The notes under the pieces were generated by a model, which was given only the letters and a program-made list of their open reading frames with translations, made no database searches and was not told the DNA's origin. Positions 43,594-53,269 of a stretch of DNA of 64,000 nucleotides are shown here, piece after piece. Position numbers and translations under genes: made by a program. Position 1 is the first letter of the stretch. Each line of letters begins with the position of its first letter. The DNA is from Lysobacter soli (GTDB taxonomy: Bacteria > Pseudomonadota > Gammaproteobacteria > Xanthomonadales > Xanthomonadaceae): NCBI RefSeq assembly GCF_003382285.1, contig NZ_QTJR01000002.1, forward strand, positions 186,001 through 250,000, given 5' to 3'.

Positions 43594-44035
43594 GGGGCGC
43601 GCTTGGGCTTCTGTTGCCCTGATGGGCCGCGGCCGTCATCCCGGCGAAAGCCGGGATCCAGGCCCGCAGCGCAGGGGCACTCCGTCGCCGGTGAACCATC
43701 TCACCGTCATTCCAGCGAAAGCTGGAATCCATGTGGATTAGCGCGAGCAGGGGTTGAGGTTCTCGAACAGGCATCGAGGATCCGTCGCGATGGGAAGCAA
43801 TGCGCAGCGCTGTACGGACCCGGTCGTTCGCCCGTATCGCTTCGTTACCCCTCACCCCAACCCCTCTCCCGGTGGGAGAGGGGCTAAACCGTCATTCCGG
43901 CGAAAGCTGGAATCCATGTGGATTCGCGCGAGCAGGGTCGAGGTTCTCGAACAGGCTTCGCGGGTGCGAGCGTTGATGCTCTGCCGACCCTCACCCCAAC
44001 CCCTCTCCCGGTCGGAGAGGGGCTAAAGCACGCAC
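43594..44035. repeat. 442-bp intergenic array of composite repeats
   Basis: No gene is visible. The stretch holds one simple palindrome (43635-43660), then two tandem copies of a composite unit (43706-43890 and 43891-44027). Each unit starts GTCATTCC(A/G)GCGAAAGC and TGGAATCCATGTGGATT, continues with the shared GAGGTTCTCGAACAGGC, and ends with CCCTCACCCCAACCCCTC and a hairpin to GAGAGGGGCTAAA. Confidence 0.8.
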
Positions 44036-44806
<771 letters not shown>

Positions 44807-44967
44807 GGTGTCTCCTTAAGGAATGTGGGAACGCTGTGCGTGAAGGCTGCGAATCCGGTCGTGAAATTGATGTGAGCGGTAACGCGATCGCGACGCGGCG
44901 GGCGGGTGAATGCGACTTCGTGCACGGTTCACCGCTCGCTGATCGCCCCGCCGATACAGTCCCGCGC

Positions 44968-45348
44968 ATGCATCGCAGCCGCCTGGGACAGATCATCATC
45001 GACTGCAGCGGCGACCTGGAGCGCGCCGCGGCGTTCTGGGCGGCGGCGCTCGGCCATCGCGCTTCCACGCTGTCGGATCCGCAGGACGCGCATTACCGGC
45101 AGCTCGACGTCGAAACCGACCAGCCGCGCATCCTGCTGCAACGCGTCGAGCATCCCAGCCGCGTTCATCTGGACATCGAAACCGACGACGTCGAGGCCGA
45201 AGTCCGCCGCCTGGAAGCGCTCGGCGCGCGTCGCATCGCGCAGGTGCGCACCTGGTGGGTGATGGAGGCGCCGACCGGCCACCGCTTCTGCGTCCTGCCG
45301 CCGCAGCGGCCGGATTTTGCCGAGCGTGGCGGCTTGCGGGGCCATTGA
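44968..45348 (+). CDS. VOC-superfamily (glyoxalase-like) protein
   Basis: The 126-residue protein has the VOC half-repeats: GQIIIDCSGDLERAAAFWAAALGH, DPQDAHYRQL..LLQRVEH, HLDIETDDVEAEVRRLEALGA and a closing MEAPTGHRFCVLPPQ. The fold supports metal-dependent isomerases, lyases and antibiotic-binding proteins; the substrate cannot be told. The start is the ATG after CCCGCGC; a longer frame opening at 44836 lacks the family alignment. Confidence 0.78.
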   Translation: MHRSRLGQIIIDCSGDLERAAAFWAAALGHRASTLSDPQDAHYRQLDVETDQPRILLQRVEHPSRVHLDIETDDVEAEVRRLEALGARRIAQVRTWWVMEAPTGHRFCVLPPQRPDFAERGGLRGH

Positions 45349-45354
45349 GCAGCG

Positions 45355-46353
45355 ATGCCGCAGGCAAGCGATCTCATCCAGCTGCGACCCGAAGGGCTGT
45401 ACTGCCCCGCCGGCGATTTCCACATCGATCCCTGGCTGCCAGTGTCGCGCGCGGTGATCACGCACGGCCACGGCGACCACGCGCGCGAGGGCATGGGCGA
45501 GTACCACTGCACGCCGGGCACGGCGCCGATCCTGCGCTGGCGGCTCGGCGATCAGCGGATCGTCGAGCACGCGCACGGCGAGCCGTTCGACATGAACGGG
45601 GCGCGCGTGTCGCTGCATCCGGCGGGCCACGTGCTGGGCTCGGCGCAGGTCCGTGTGGAGGTCGATGGCGAGGTCTGGGTCGCGTCGGGCGACTACAAGC
45701 GCCAGCCCGATCCGACCTGCGCGCCGTTCGAAGTCGTGCCGTGCGACGCATTCATCACCGAGGCGACCTTCGCGCTGCCGGTCTACCGCTGGCCGGACAC
45801 GCGCGACGCCGTCGCGGAGATCGTGCAATGGCGCCGCACCTGCGAGGCGCGCGGCGAAACGGCCGTGCTGTTCTGCTACGCGCTGGGAAAGGCGCAGCGC
45901 GTGCTGGCCGAACTGGCGGCCTTCGACGAGCCGCCGCCGCTGCTCCACGGCGCCATCGCCGCGGGCGTGGAGGTGTATCGCGCGGCGGGCATCGCGATGG
46001 CGGCGACGGAACTGGTCTCCGAACAGGGAGCGCGTGCCGACCACGCGGGGCGCCTCGTGCTTGCGCCGCCGTCTGCGGCGGGAAGTCCGTGGCTGCGACG
46101 GTTCCGTCGCGCGCAGCAGGGGTTCGCGTCGGGCTGGATGCGCCTTCGCGGCAATCGTCGTCGTCGTAATTACGACCGCGGCTTCGTGATTTCCGATCAC
46201 GCTGACTGGCCCGACCTGCTGCGCACGATCGAACAGACCGGCGCGCGTCGCGTGTTCGCCACGCACGGCACGACGGACGCGCTGGTGCGCACGCTGTGCG
46301 AGCAGGGCGTCGATGCGAAGACGCTGCGGACCAGCTTCGGCGACGACGCATGA
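45355..46353 (+). CDS. ligase-associated DNA exonuclease, metallo-beta-lactamase fold
   Basis: The 332-residue protein has the metal-binding ITHGHGDHAREG (HxHxDH), LHPAGHVLGSAQV, and VASGDYKRQPDPT, followed by the beta-CASP-like part and the closing ISDHADWPDLL and FATHGTTDAL. This is the SNM1-like exonuclease that travels with bacterial ATP-dependent ligases in DNA repair. The downstream ligase gene starts inside its stop codon (ATGA), so the two proteins are made together. Confidence 0.9.
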   Translation: MPQASDLIQLRPEGLYCPAGDFHIDPWLPVSRAVITHGHGDHAREGMGEYHCTPGTAPILRWRLGDQRIVEHAHGEPFDMNGARVSLHPAGHVLGSAQVRVEVDGEVWVASGDYKRQPDPTCAPFEVVPCDAFITEATFALPVYRWPDTRDAVAEIVQWRRTCEARGETAVLFCYALGKAQRVLAELAAFDEPPPLLHGAIAAGVEVYRAAGIAMAATELVSEQGARADHAGRLVLAPPSAAGSPWLRRFRRAQQGFASGWMRLRGNRRRRNYDRGFVISDHADWPDLLRTIEQTGARRVFATHGTTDALVRTLCEQGVDAKTLRTSFGDDA

Positions 46354-47939
46354 AGCGCTTCGCCGATCTCTATCGCGAACTGGACCAGAGCACCGCGACC
46401 AGCGACAAGCGGGCGGCGTTGATCGCCTATTTCCGCGACGCGCCGCCGGCCGATGCGGCGTGGGCGCTGTGGCTGCTGTCGGGCGGCAAGCTGTCGCGCA
46501 TCGCCAACACGCGCGAGCTGCACGAGTGGATCGTCGCGGAGAGCGGCCTGCCGTCGTGGCTGGTCGAGGAAAGCCACGGACACGTTGGCGACCTGGCCGA
46601 AACGCTGGCGCTGCTGCTCGACGATCCTGACGAGGCCGCGCCCGAGCGCACGCTGTCGCAGTGGATCGAACTGCACCTGCTGCCCGTTGCGAACCAGGCG
46701 CCTGAGTTGCGCCACGCCGCGGTCGTCGAAGGCTGGCGCACGCTGCCGACCGACCAGCGCCTGCTGTTCAACAAGCTGCTCACCGGCGCGCTACGCGTGG
46801 GCGTCTCGCAGCGGCTGGTGCAGCAGGCGCTCGCCGAACTGTCGGGGCTCGACATCGCGCTGATCGCCCAGCGCATGCTCGGCGCGTGGACGCCGACACC
46901 GCAGTTCCTCGAGGACCTGCTGTCGGCGGGCGTGCTGGAAAGCGACCGCCGCCAGCCGTATCCGTTTTTCCTCGCCTCGCCGCTGGAAGTCGAACCCGAC
47001 GCGCTCGGGCCCGTCGACGACTGGTTGCTGGAGTGGAAGTGGGACGGCATCCGCCTGCAGCTGATCCGGCGCGAACGCGAGATCGCGCTGTGGTCGCGCG
47101 GCGAGGAGCGGCTGGACGGGCGCTTCCCCGAGATCGAGGCGGCCGCGACGCGCCTGCCCGACGACGCGGTGATCGACGGCGAACTGCTGGGCTGGCGCGA
47201 AGGCGACCGCCCGCTGCCGTTCACCGCGTTGCAGACACGCATCCAGCGCCGCAAGCCCGGTGCGAAGACGCTGAGCGACACGCCCGCGCGCGTGCTCGCC
47301 TACGACCTGCTCGAACTGCACGGCGAAGACCTGCGCGAACGCCCGCTGCACGAGCGGCGCGCGCTGCTCGACGAGCTGCTGTCGCGCTTCGACAGTCGCG
47401 TGATCGTCGCCTCGCCGCGCGTGGAAGCACGCGACTGGAGCGAGGCCGCAATACTTCGCGAAAGCGCGCGCGAACGCGGCGTCGAAGGGCTGATGCTCAA
47501 GCGGCTCGATTCGCCCTATCGCACCGGGCGCCGGCGCGGCGACTGGTGGAAGTGGAAGATCGATCCGCTCACCATCGATGCGGTGCTGCTGTACGCGCAG
47601 CCGGGATCGGGGCGTCGCAGCACGCTGTTCACCGACTACACCTTCGGCCTGTGGGACGGCGATGCGCTGGTGCCGGTGGCGAAGGCATATTCGGGCCTGA
47701 GCGACGAGGAAATCCTCACGCTGGACCGCTGGATCCGCGCGAACACGATCGAGCGCTTCGGCCCCGTGCGTGCGGTCACGCCGCAGCACGTGTTCGAGCT
47801 CGGATTCGAAGCGGTGAACGTGAGCACGCGGCACAAGTCGGGCATCGCCGTGCGTTTCCCGCGCATCCTGCGCTGGCGCCACGACAAGCCGGCGCCGGAA
47901 GCGGACCGGCTCGACACCTTGCGTGCGCTGGCACGCTGA
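46350..47939 (+). CDS. ATP-dependent DNA ligase with N-terminal DNA-binding domain
   Basis: The 529-residue ligase has a helical DNA-binding domain (about 1-200), the adenylation domain with catalytic lysine in WKWDGIRLQLI (about residue 230), motif III-like VIDGELLGWREG, EGLMLKRLDSPY, and WWKWKIDPLTIDAVLLYA (motif V), then an OB-fold with RFPRILRWRHDK. It has the LigB-type architecture found beside Lhr helicases and the exonuclease in other bacteria. No Lhr helicase gene is next to it here. A backup role in repair, besides NAD-dependent LigA, is likely. Confidence 0.92.
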   Translation: MKRFADLYRELDQSTATSDKRAALIAYFRDAPPADAAWALWLLSGGKLSRIANTRELHEWIVAESGLPSWLVEESHGHVGDLAETLALLLDDPDEAAPERTLSQWIELHLLPVANQAPELRHAAVVEGWRTLPTDQRLLFNKLLTGALRVGVSQRLVQQALAELSGLDIALIAQRMLGAWTPTPQFLEDLLSAGVLESDRRQPYPFFLASPLEVEPDALGPVDDWLLEWKWDGIRLQLIRREREIALWSRGEERLDGRFPEIEAAATRLPDDAVIDGELLGWREGDRPLPFTALQTRIQRRKPGAKTLSDTPARVLAYDLLELHGEDLRERPLHERRALLDELLSRFDSRVIVASPRVEARDWSEAAILRESARERGVEGLMLKRLDSPYRTGRRRGDWWKWKIDPLTIDAVLLYAQPGSGRRSTLFTDYTFGLWDGDALVPVAKAYSGLSDEEILTLDRWIRANTIERFGPVRAVTPQHVFELGFEAVNVSTRHKSGIAVRFPRILRWRHDKPAPEADRLDTLRALAR

Positions 47940-48075
47940 AAGCGCATTTCCATCGGGAAATCCGGCGTTTTCCGAGCCTTGAATCCCATTCAAGAAAGCG
48001 TTCCGAAATGCTCGCTTTTTCGGTCGTAGGCGCAGGCGCAGCATGGTCGCACCCCGAAAGACATGGAGTCGCGAC

Positions 48076-48291
48076 ATGAACCTCTTCACCGGTTTGCTGT
48101 TCAACCAGGGCCATATCCATGACCCCGAGCTGGCGCTGTCGCTGGCCGGCGTCGAAACCGACACGACGCAGGACGAAGCGCGCAGGCGTGAACGCGATGC
48201 AAGGCTCGAGCGTCGCCGTCGTCGCGCGAGCTTCCACAACCACGCCGTCTCCTCGGTGTGCGGCACCACGGCGCTGTCGCCGTTCCGTTGA
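48076..48291 (+). CDS. small hypothetical protein, 71 residues
   Basis: The protein begins NLFTGLLFNQGHIHDPELAL and is followed by a very basic stretch (ARRRERDARLERRRRRAS) and a short tail. The N-terminal GHI-DPELA motif looks conserved in small Xanthomonadaceae proteins, but I cannot name a family. The ATG at 48076 is preferred to one at 48043 because the shared motif starts there. Confidence 0.55.
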   Translation: MNLFTGLLFNQGHIHDPELALSLAGVETDTTQDEARRRERDARLERRRRRASFHNHAVSSVCGTTALSPFR

Positions 48292-48400
48292 GCTCGCGGT
48301 CGAAGCCGGGCGCTGAAGCGCGCGTGAAGCGCGCTTCACCGCTCACGTAAAAACGACGTTGTCGCGGCGAATCTGCAGGTCCGACCAACGAGGGCCTGCC

Positions 48401-48952
48401 ATGCCGCGTTTCGCGCACCTGATGGTGTCGTCCATCGCCGTTCTCGTCGCGCTGTCGATGCCGGCGCGTGCGCAGGAACAGGTGAACGTGCCCGTGGAAC
48501 AGCTCGACCTGCAGCGCTATGCGGGCCAATGGCACGAGATCGCGCACCTGCCGATGTTCTGGCAGCGCGATTGCGTCGGCGACATCACCGCGACCTACAC
48601 GCCCAACCCCGACGGCACCGTCGGGGTGCGCAATGCGTGCCGCGTCAAGGACGGCACGACCGATGTGTCCGAGGGCGTGGCCCGCCCCGTCGACGGCAAG
48701 CCCGGCGCACTGGAAGTGCGCTTCGCGCCGGAATGGCTGGCGTGGCTGCCGATGACCTGGGCCGATTACTGGGTGGTCGATCTCGACCCCGAATACCAGT
48801 GGGCCATCGTCGGCGGGCCCGAGCGCGAGAACCTCTGGATCCTGTCCCGTCAGCCGGAGATGAACCGCGCGCTGTTCGAGCGGCTGAAGGCGTCGGCCGC
48901 GATGAAGGGTTACAACCTGCGCGAGCTGAAGGTGATGGCGCCGCTGCGCTGA
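48401..48952 (+). CDS. blc: bacterial lipocalin
   Basis: The 183-residue exported protein (signal peptide about 1-25, LSMPARA) has the lipocalin signature YAGQWHEIAHLPMFWQRDC (GxW motif), TATYTPNPDGTVGVRNAC, DYWVVDLDPEYQWAIVGGP and LWILSRQPEM. Unlike E. coli Blc it lacks a lipobox and so is probably soluble in the periplasm. Lipocalins of this type bind lysophospholipids or fatty acids under envelope stress. Confidence 0.9.
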   Translation: MPRFAHLMVSSIAVLVALSMPARAQEQVNVPVEQLDLQRYAGQWHEIAHLPMFWQRDCVGDITATYTPNPDGTVGVRNACRVKDGTTDVSEGVARPVDGKPGALEVRFAPEWLAWLPMTWADYWVVDLDPEYQWAIVGGPERENLWILSRQPEMNRALFERLKASAAMKGYNLRELKVMAPLR

Positions 48953-48959
48953 GCGGCCC

Positions 48960-48997
48960 GCCGATCGCATCGCCGCGCCGCCGGCGACGCGATCGGC
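48960..48997. terminator. long hairpin after blc
   Basis: GCCGATCGC (48960-48968) pairs with GCGATCGGC (48989-48997) and TCGCCG with CGGCGA inside, with one A/C mismatch and a six-base loop. It has no T-run, so termination is tentative. A -10-like TAGAAT follows at 48999. Confidence 0.45.
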
Positions 48998-49033
48998 CTA
49001 GAATGCGCGGCTAGAACGCGATCGCGAGCCCTC

Positions 49034-49450
49034 ATGTCACGCAATTCCAAGGCCAAGCGCGACGCGCGCAAGAAGAAGGAACCGAGCCGGCCGATCCGCC
49101 GCCTCGGGGATGCGCTGCAGCCGCATGCGCAGCTCCTGGATTCGGACGACACCGCGATCGGCGGCGTGGGCTGGCGCGATGGCGAATGGCTGCTGGTGCT
49201 CGGCAGCCAGGTCGCCGCGCGCAGCGACAGCGCCGCGATGGCGCTGGCGATGCTGCGCCACGTGGTCGCCGTGCAGGAACGCAATGGCCGTGAGCTGCGC
49301 CTGGAGGCTTCCGCGCCGCTGTTGAACGCCGCCGGCCGCGAAGCCGCCGCGCTCGGTCGGACACTGGAGGAACACCTGGCCGCGCTGGAGCAGGAACGCG
49401 TCGAGCGCGAGCCGCTCGCGCCGGTCGTCACACCGTCCCTGCCGCACTGA
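49034..49450 (+). CDS. hypothetical protein, 138 residues
   Basis: The N-terminus is strongly basic (SRNSKAKRDARKKKEPSRP), as in nucleic-acid-binding tails. The rest is a compact alpha/beta part (DTAIGGVGWRDGEWLLVLGSQ) and a helical, acidic C-terminus. I do not recognise the family. It has no signal peptide. The gene lies 81 bp after blc. Confidence 0.65.
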   Translation: MSRNSKAKRDARKKKEPSRPIRRLGDALQPHAQLLDSDDTAIGGVGWRDGEWLLVLGSQVAARSDSAAMALAMLRHVVAVQERNGRELRLEASAPLLNAAGREAAALGRTLEEHLAALEQERVEREPLAPVVTPSLPH

Positions 49451-49526
49451 CGCCGAGGCGGCCGGGCTGGCCGCCATCCCGCATGCGCCGCGTTGGTCCG
49501 GTCACCGGAGCCGGAGGATCGACGCC

Positions 49527-49940
49527 ATGCGCCACTCATGCCTCGCCATCGCGCTCGCGTGCGTCGCCGCGCAATCGGTATTCGCGCAGGACCTGCGCCC
49601 GGAGTCGCTGAAACTCTACGGCGGTACGTACTCGCCCGACTGCGGCAACGCCGCGGCGCCGCGCGTGCGCATCGCGGCCGACGGGCTGGAAATCGCCAGC
49701 GGTGCGCGCACGCTGCGCACGCGCGCGACGATGGACTCGTACACCAGCTTCGGCGCCGCGCCGACCTCGCCGGTGCCGGAGGGCTATCGCGTCGAGTTCC
49801 TCGGCGACGACTTTTCGCTGTACGTCTTCGAGGACGCGAAGGGGCTGCACGTGCCGCTGCGCGATTACGTGCCCACAGCCGAGCCCATCGTCGGCGCGAA
49901 GGGCATGGGCCTGCGGTACGGGCGCTGCGACGCGCGCTGA
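49527..49940 (+). CDS. hypothetical exported protein, 137 residues
   Basis: A signal peptide (about 1-20, ALACVAAQSVFAQ) precedes a small beta-rich domain starting LKLYGGTYSPDCGN and ending LRYGRCDAR; the two remaining cysteines (about residues 39 and 134) could form a disulfide. GGAGGATC precedes the ATG. No known family is recognised. Confidence 0.7.
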   Translation: MRHSCLAIALACVAAQSVFAQDLRPESLKLYGGTYSPDCGNAAAPRVRIAADGLEIASGARTLRTRATMDSYTSFGAAPTSPVPEGYRVEFLGDDFSLYVFEDAKGLHVPLRDYVPTAEPIVGAKGMGLRYGRCDAR

Positions 49941-50064
49941 CGGCGCGACGTTCACGCGTTCTTAGCATTGGCGAGGCGATGTGCCCGCCGGGGATGAACT
50001 GCGCGCGCGCATGCGCCATCCTTGTCGCCATCGCGGCGAAAGCCGCCTCGCATCGGAGTCGCGG

Positions 50065-50970
50065 ATGGAACTGGGCATGATCGGATTGGGCCGCATGGGC
50101 GCGAACATGGCGCAGCGGCTCGTGCAACGCGGGCATCGCGTGGTCGGCTTCGATCCCGGCGCGCAGGCGCGCGAACGCGCGGCGCAGGGCGGCATCGAGC
50201 CGGTGGAATCGCTCGCCGACATGATCGAACGCCTGCCCGCACCGCGCGTGGTGTGGATGATGGTGCCGGCGGGCGATCCGGTGGATCGCACCATCGCCGA
50301 CCTGCTGCCGCAGCTGGCGCGTGGCGACACGATCATCGACGGCGGAAATTCGTTCTACAAGGACACGGTGCGTCGCGGAACGATGCTCGCCGAACACGGC
50401 ATCGCCTACGTCGACAGCGGCACCAGCGGCGGCGTGTGGGGGTTGAGCGAGGGCTACAGCCTGATGGTCGGCGGCGATGAAGCGGTCGTTGATCGCCTGC
50501 GTCCGATCTTCGAGGCGCTTGCGCCTGCAGCCGATCGCGGCTGGGGCCGCGTCGGCCCGACGGGCGCGGGCCATTTCACCAAGATGGTCCACAACGGCAT
50601 CGAGTACGGAATGATGCAGGCCTACGCCGAAGGCTTCGCGATCATGCAGAAGCGCGCGGATTTCGCGCTGGACCTGGGGCAGATCGCGCAGATATGGCGA
50701 CACGGCAGCGTCGTGCGTTCGTGGCTGCTGGACCTGAGCGCGAACGCGCTGGAAGAAAACCCGACCATGGCCGGCATCGCGCCGTACGTATCCGATTCGG
50801 GCGAAGGCCGCTGGACGGTGGCCGAGGCGATCGAACTGGATGTGTCGGCGCCGGTGATCACGCTGTCGCTGCTCGAACGCCTGCGTTCGCGCGAGGACGA
50901 TTCCTTCGCCGACAAGCTGCTCGCCGCGATGCGCGCGCAGTTCGGCGGGCACGCGATCCGCAAGGAGTGA
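50065..50970 (+). CDS. gnd: 6-phosphogluconate dehydrogenase, decarboxylating, short type
   Basis: The 301-residue enzyme belongs to the short (about 300 residues) class of 6-phosphogluconate dehydrogenases. It has the Rossmann motif GMIGLGRMGANMAQRL, IDGGNSFYKDT, DSGTSGGVWGLSEGYSLMVGG, and the catalytic lysine/asparagine in GHFTKMVHNGIEYGMMQAYAEG. It oxidises 6-phosphogluconate to ribulose 5-phosphate with NAD(P). The ATG at 50065 starts right at the Rossmann strand; the frame upstream has no supporting motif. Confidence 0.93.
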   Translation: MELGMIGLGRMGANMAQRLVQRGHRVVGFDPGAQARERAAQGGIEPVESLADMIERLPAPRVVWMMVPAGDPVDRTIADLLPQLARGDTIIDGGNSFYKDTVRRGTMLAEHGIAYVDSGTSGGVWGLSEGYSLMVGGDEAVVDRLRPIFEALAPAADRGWGRVGPTGAGHFTKMVHNGIEYGMMQAYAEGFAIMQKRADFALDLGQIAQIWRHGSVVRSWLLDLSANALEENPTMAGIAPYVSDSGEGRWTVAEAIELDVSAPVITLSLLERLRSREDDSFADKLLAAMRAQFGGHAIRKE

Positions 50971-50972
50971 GC

Positions 50973-51821
50973 TTGCCCGACGTCCTGCGCATGAAACCGC
51001 ATCGCATCGCGCCTGTCCTCGTCGCGCTGGCATTGGCCGCATGCGCGGCGTCGCCACCGCCGAAGCCACAACCGCTGCCGACGCCGCAGCCTCTGCCACC
51101 GCCCAAGCCGCTGCACAATCCGCTCGCCCAGTGGCGACCTTCGCCGAACCACGATCCACGCAATGCGGTGATGATCGTGCTGCACCAGACGGAGATGGAA
51201 AGCGCGGAAGCGGCGCTGCTCACGCTGCAGACGCGGAACCTGGGTGGTCGCGTCAGCGCGCATTACCTGATCGGCGACAATGGCGTGCTGTACCAGCTGG
51301 TCGACGAGACGGAACGCGCCTGGCACGCGGGCGCATCGCGCTGGGGAGGCGTGAGCGACCTCAATTCCGCGTCCATCGGCATCGAGATCGACAACGACGG
51401 CGTGGAGCCCTTCACCGAGGCGCAGATCGCCACACTGCTGCGATTGCTCGGCGACATTACCTGGCGGCTCGATATCCCTAAGCACCTGGTGATCGGCCAT
51501 GGCGACATCGCGCCGGCGCGCAAGCGCGACCCCAGCGCGTTGTTCCCCTGGAAGCGCCTGGCCGACGCCGGGTATGGCCTGTGGCCGCGCGCGCCGCTGG
51601 CGCCGCCTCCGCCGGGCTTCGATGCATGGGCGGCGATGCGGCTGGTGGGGTACGACCTGCGTGATCCGGAAGCGGCGGTGCGCGCGTTCCATCGCCACTA
51701 TCGCGGCAACGAGGCGTCGCAGTGGCTGCCGGGCGATGCGGAGATCCTGTTCGATCTGCAGAAGCAGTTGATGGACATGCCGGAGCCCGCAGTCGTTCCG
51801 ATAACGACACCGTCATCATGA
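50973..51821 (+). CDS. AmiD-like N-acetylmuramoyl-L-alanine amidase lipoprotein
   Basis: The exported protein has a lipobox (LAACAAS), a proline-rich linker and an Amidase_2 domain: zinc-binding His in VMIVLHQTEM, SAHYLIGDNGVLYQLVDE, AWHAGASRWGGVSDLNSASIGIE and the HGDIAPARKRDPSALFPW block. It cuts the amide bond between muramic acid and the stem peptide during wall recycling. TTG at 50973 is chosen because AAGGAG lies five bases upstream; the ATG at 50991 gives a protein six residues shorter. Confidence 0.87.
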   Translation: MPDVLRMKPHRIAPVLVALALAACAASPPPKPQPLPTPQPLPPPKPLHNPLAQWRPSPNHDPRNAVMIVLHQTEMESAEAALLTLQTRNLGGRVSAHYLIGDNGVLYQLVDETERAWHAGASRWGGVSDLNSASIGIEIDNDGVEPFTEAQIATLLRLLGDITWRLDIPKHLVIGHGDIAPARKRDPSALFPWKRLADAGYGLWPRAPLAPPPPGFDAWAAMRLVGYDLRDPEAAVRAFHRHYRGNEASQWLPGDAEILFDLQKQLMDMPEPAVVPITTPSS

Positions 51822-51834
51822 CGGCGAAGGCGAT

Positions 51835-53130
51835 TCACCTCCGCCGGAACGCGTAGACCACCGCGCCGATTACCAGCGCGATAGCCGCGGCGATGAGGTT
51901 CGCCACCTGCGCGCTCGCCAGCAGCGCGAGGCTGAGCACGATCGCCGCGATCGGGATCAACGGCCCGCCGGGCAGTCGCAGTGCGCCTTCGCGATCGCCG
52001 TGTTTGTGCCGCAGCACGAGCACCGATCCCGCGGTGCCGAGGTAGGTGCACAGTCGCGACACCACCGACAACAGCGCCAGCTGCACGAACGATCCCGACA
52101 GCGCCAGCGCGAGCGACACCGCGCCGATCAGCACGATCGAAACGGCCGGCGTGCGGAAGCGCGGATGGATCGCGCCGAGCCAGCGCGGCCCGTAGCCGTC
52201 CTGCGACAACGCCAGCAGGTAACGCGGCGCCATCAGCACCGTGTTGCTGCTGGTGCCCAGGATCGAGATGCTCGCGCCGACCGTCATCACCAGCGCGAGC
52301 CCTTCGCCAGAGAAGCGCGAAGCGGCTTCGGCAAGCGGCGTCGACGAATGCGCGAGATCCGGCAGCGTTCCCAGCGCGACCCACTGCACGCTGACGTACA
52401 CGAACGTCACCGTGGCGATCATCGTCAGCAACGCGAAGGGCACGTCACGGCGCGGATTGCGGTATTCGCCCGCGGCGGCGGGCAGGTTCTCAAAGCCGGC
52501 GTAGGCGAACAGCAGCAACAGCGCCGCCTCGGCGAGTGGGCGCGCGGTGAGCGGTGCGGTGGACGATGCGGCGAGCGAGGTGTCGACGAAGAAGACGCCG
52601 ATCGCGACGAACAACGCGAGCGGCACGAGCTTTCCGATCGCGAGCAACACGCCCGCGTTCGCGGCCGCGCGCACGCCGACGACGTTGATCGCCACCAGCA
52701 ACGCGATCGAGCCGCTCACGATCGACACGCGCGCCCAGCCGGCGTCGGCGGCGGGCCAGAAATGCGTGACCGCTTCGGCCAGGCCGTTGGCGAGCGCGGC
52801 GGCGGTGGCCACGCGCGTGAGCAGCAGCATCCAGCCGACTTCGAAGCCGATGAAGGGACCGAACGCTTCGCGCGCGTAGAGATAACCGCCGCCGGGTGCA
52901 TCGAAATAGCTCGCCGCCTGCGCGTAGCACAGCACCAGTAGGCTCACGGCGAGCCCCGCGAGCAGCACCGCCCACAGGCTCGCCGGCCCGAGCAGCGCCG
53001 CGGCTGCGGCCGGCAGCAGGTAGATGCCGCTGCCGACGACGTCGTTGATCGACAGGCCGACGATCTGCCATCGGCTCACGGCGCGCAGCGTTCCGGGCGT
53101 GGTGCGTGGATCCGTGGGCGTGCTGTCCAA
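51835..53130 (-). CDS. APC-superfamily amino acid/polyamine permease
   Basis: The ~431-residue inner-membrane protein has about 12 helices and the family's helix-1 motif VGLSINDVVGSGIYLLPAAAAA, FDAPGGGYLYAREAFGPFIGFEVGW, and FAYAGFENLPAAAGEYRNPRRDVPFALL. Substrate is unknown; an amino acid is likely. The TTG start (GGGGAAA seven bases upstream) is favoured; a frame 25 codons longer exists. It is convergent with the amidase gene. Confidence 0.85.
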   Translation of the reverse strand: MDSTPTDPRTTPGTLRAVSRWQIVGLSINDVVGSGIYLLPAAAAALLGPASLWAVLLAGLAVSLLVLCYAQAASYFDAPGGGYLYAREAFGPFIGFEVGWMLLLTRVATAAALANGLAEAVTHFWPAADAGWARVSIVSGSIALLVAINVVGVRAAANAGVLLAIGKLVPLALFVAIGVFFVDTSLAASSTAPLTARPLAEAALLLLFAYAGFENLPAAAGEYRNPRRDVPFALLTMIATVTFVYVSVQWVALGTLPDLAHSSTPLAEAASRFSGEGLALVMTVGASISILGTSSNTVLMAPRYLLALSQDGYGPRWLGAIHPRFRTPAVSIVLIGAVSLALALSGSFVQLALLSVVSRLCTYLGTAGSVLVLRHKHGDREGALRLPGGPLIPIAAIVLSLALLASAQVANLIAAAIALVIGAVVYAFRRR

Positions 53131-53213
53131 CGCGGTGTTTCCCCGTGGTCGGCTGGCGCCCAGAGTGCCCGTCGCATCGGCGCACCGCCAGCTGCAGCGC
53201 GTCACAAACGCGA

Positions 53214-53241
53214 AAGGCCGCCGGTTCGCACCGGCGGCCTT
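53214..53241 (-). terminator. strong hairpin, probable terminator after the outer-membrane protein gene
   Basis: AAGGCCGCCGG and CCGGCGGCCTT form a perfect 11-bp stem with a six-base loop, located 28 bp after the stop of the minus-strand barrel protein gene. The short TTT following on the minus strand supports termination. Confidence 0.65.
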
Positions 53242-53269
53242 CGCGGTTCGTGCTGTCAGCGCGTTCGAC

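Noticed and set aside
43594-44035. Insertion sequence or prophage remnant
   Set aside because: No transposase or integrase fragment and no target duplication; only short palindromic repeats are seen.
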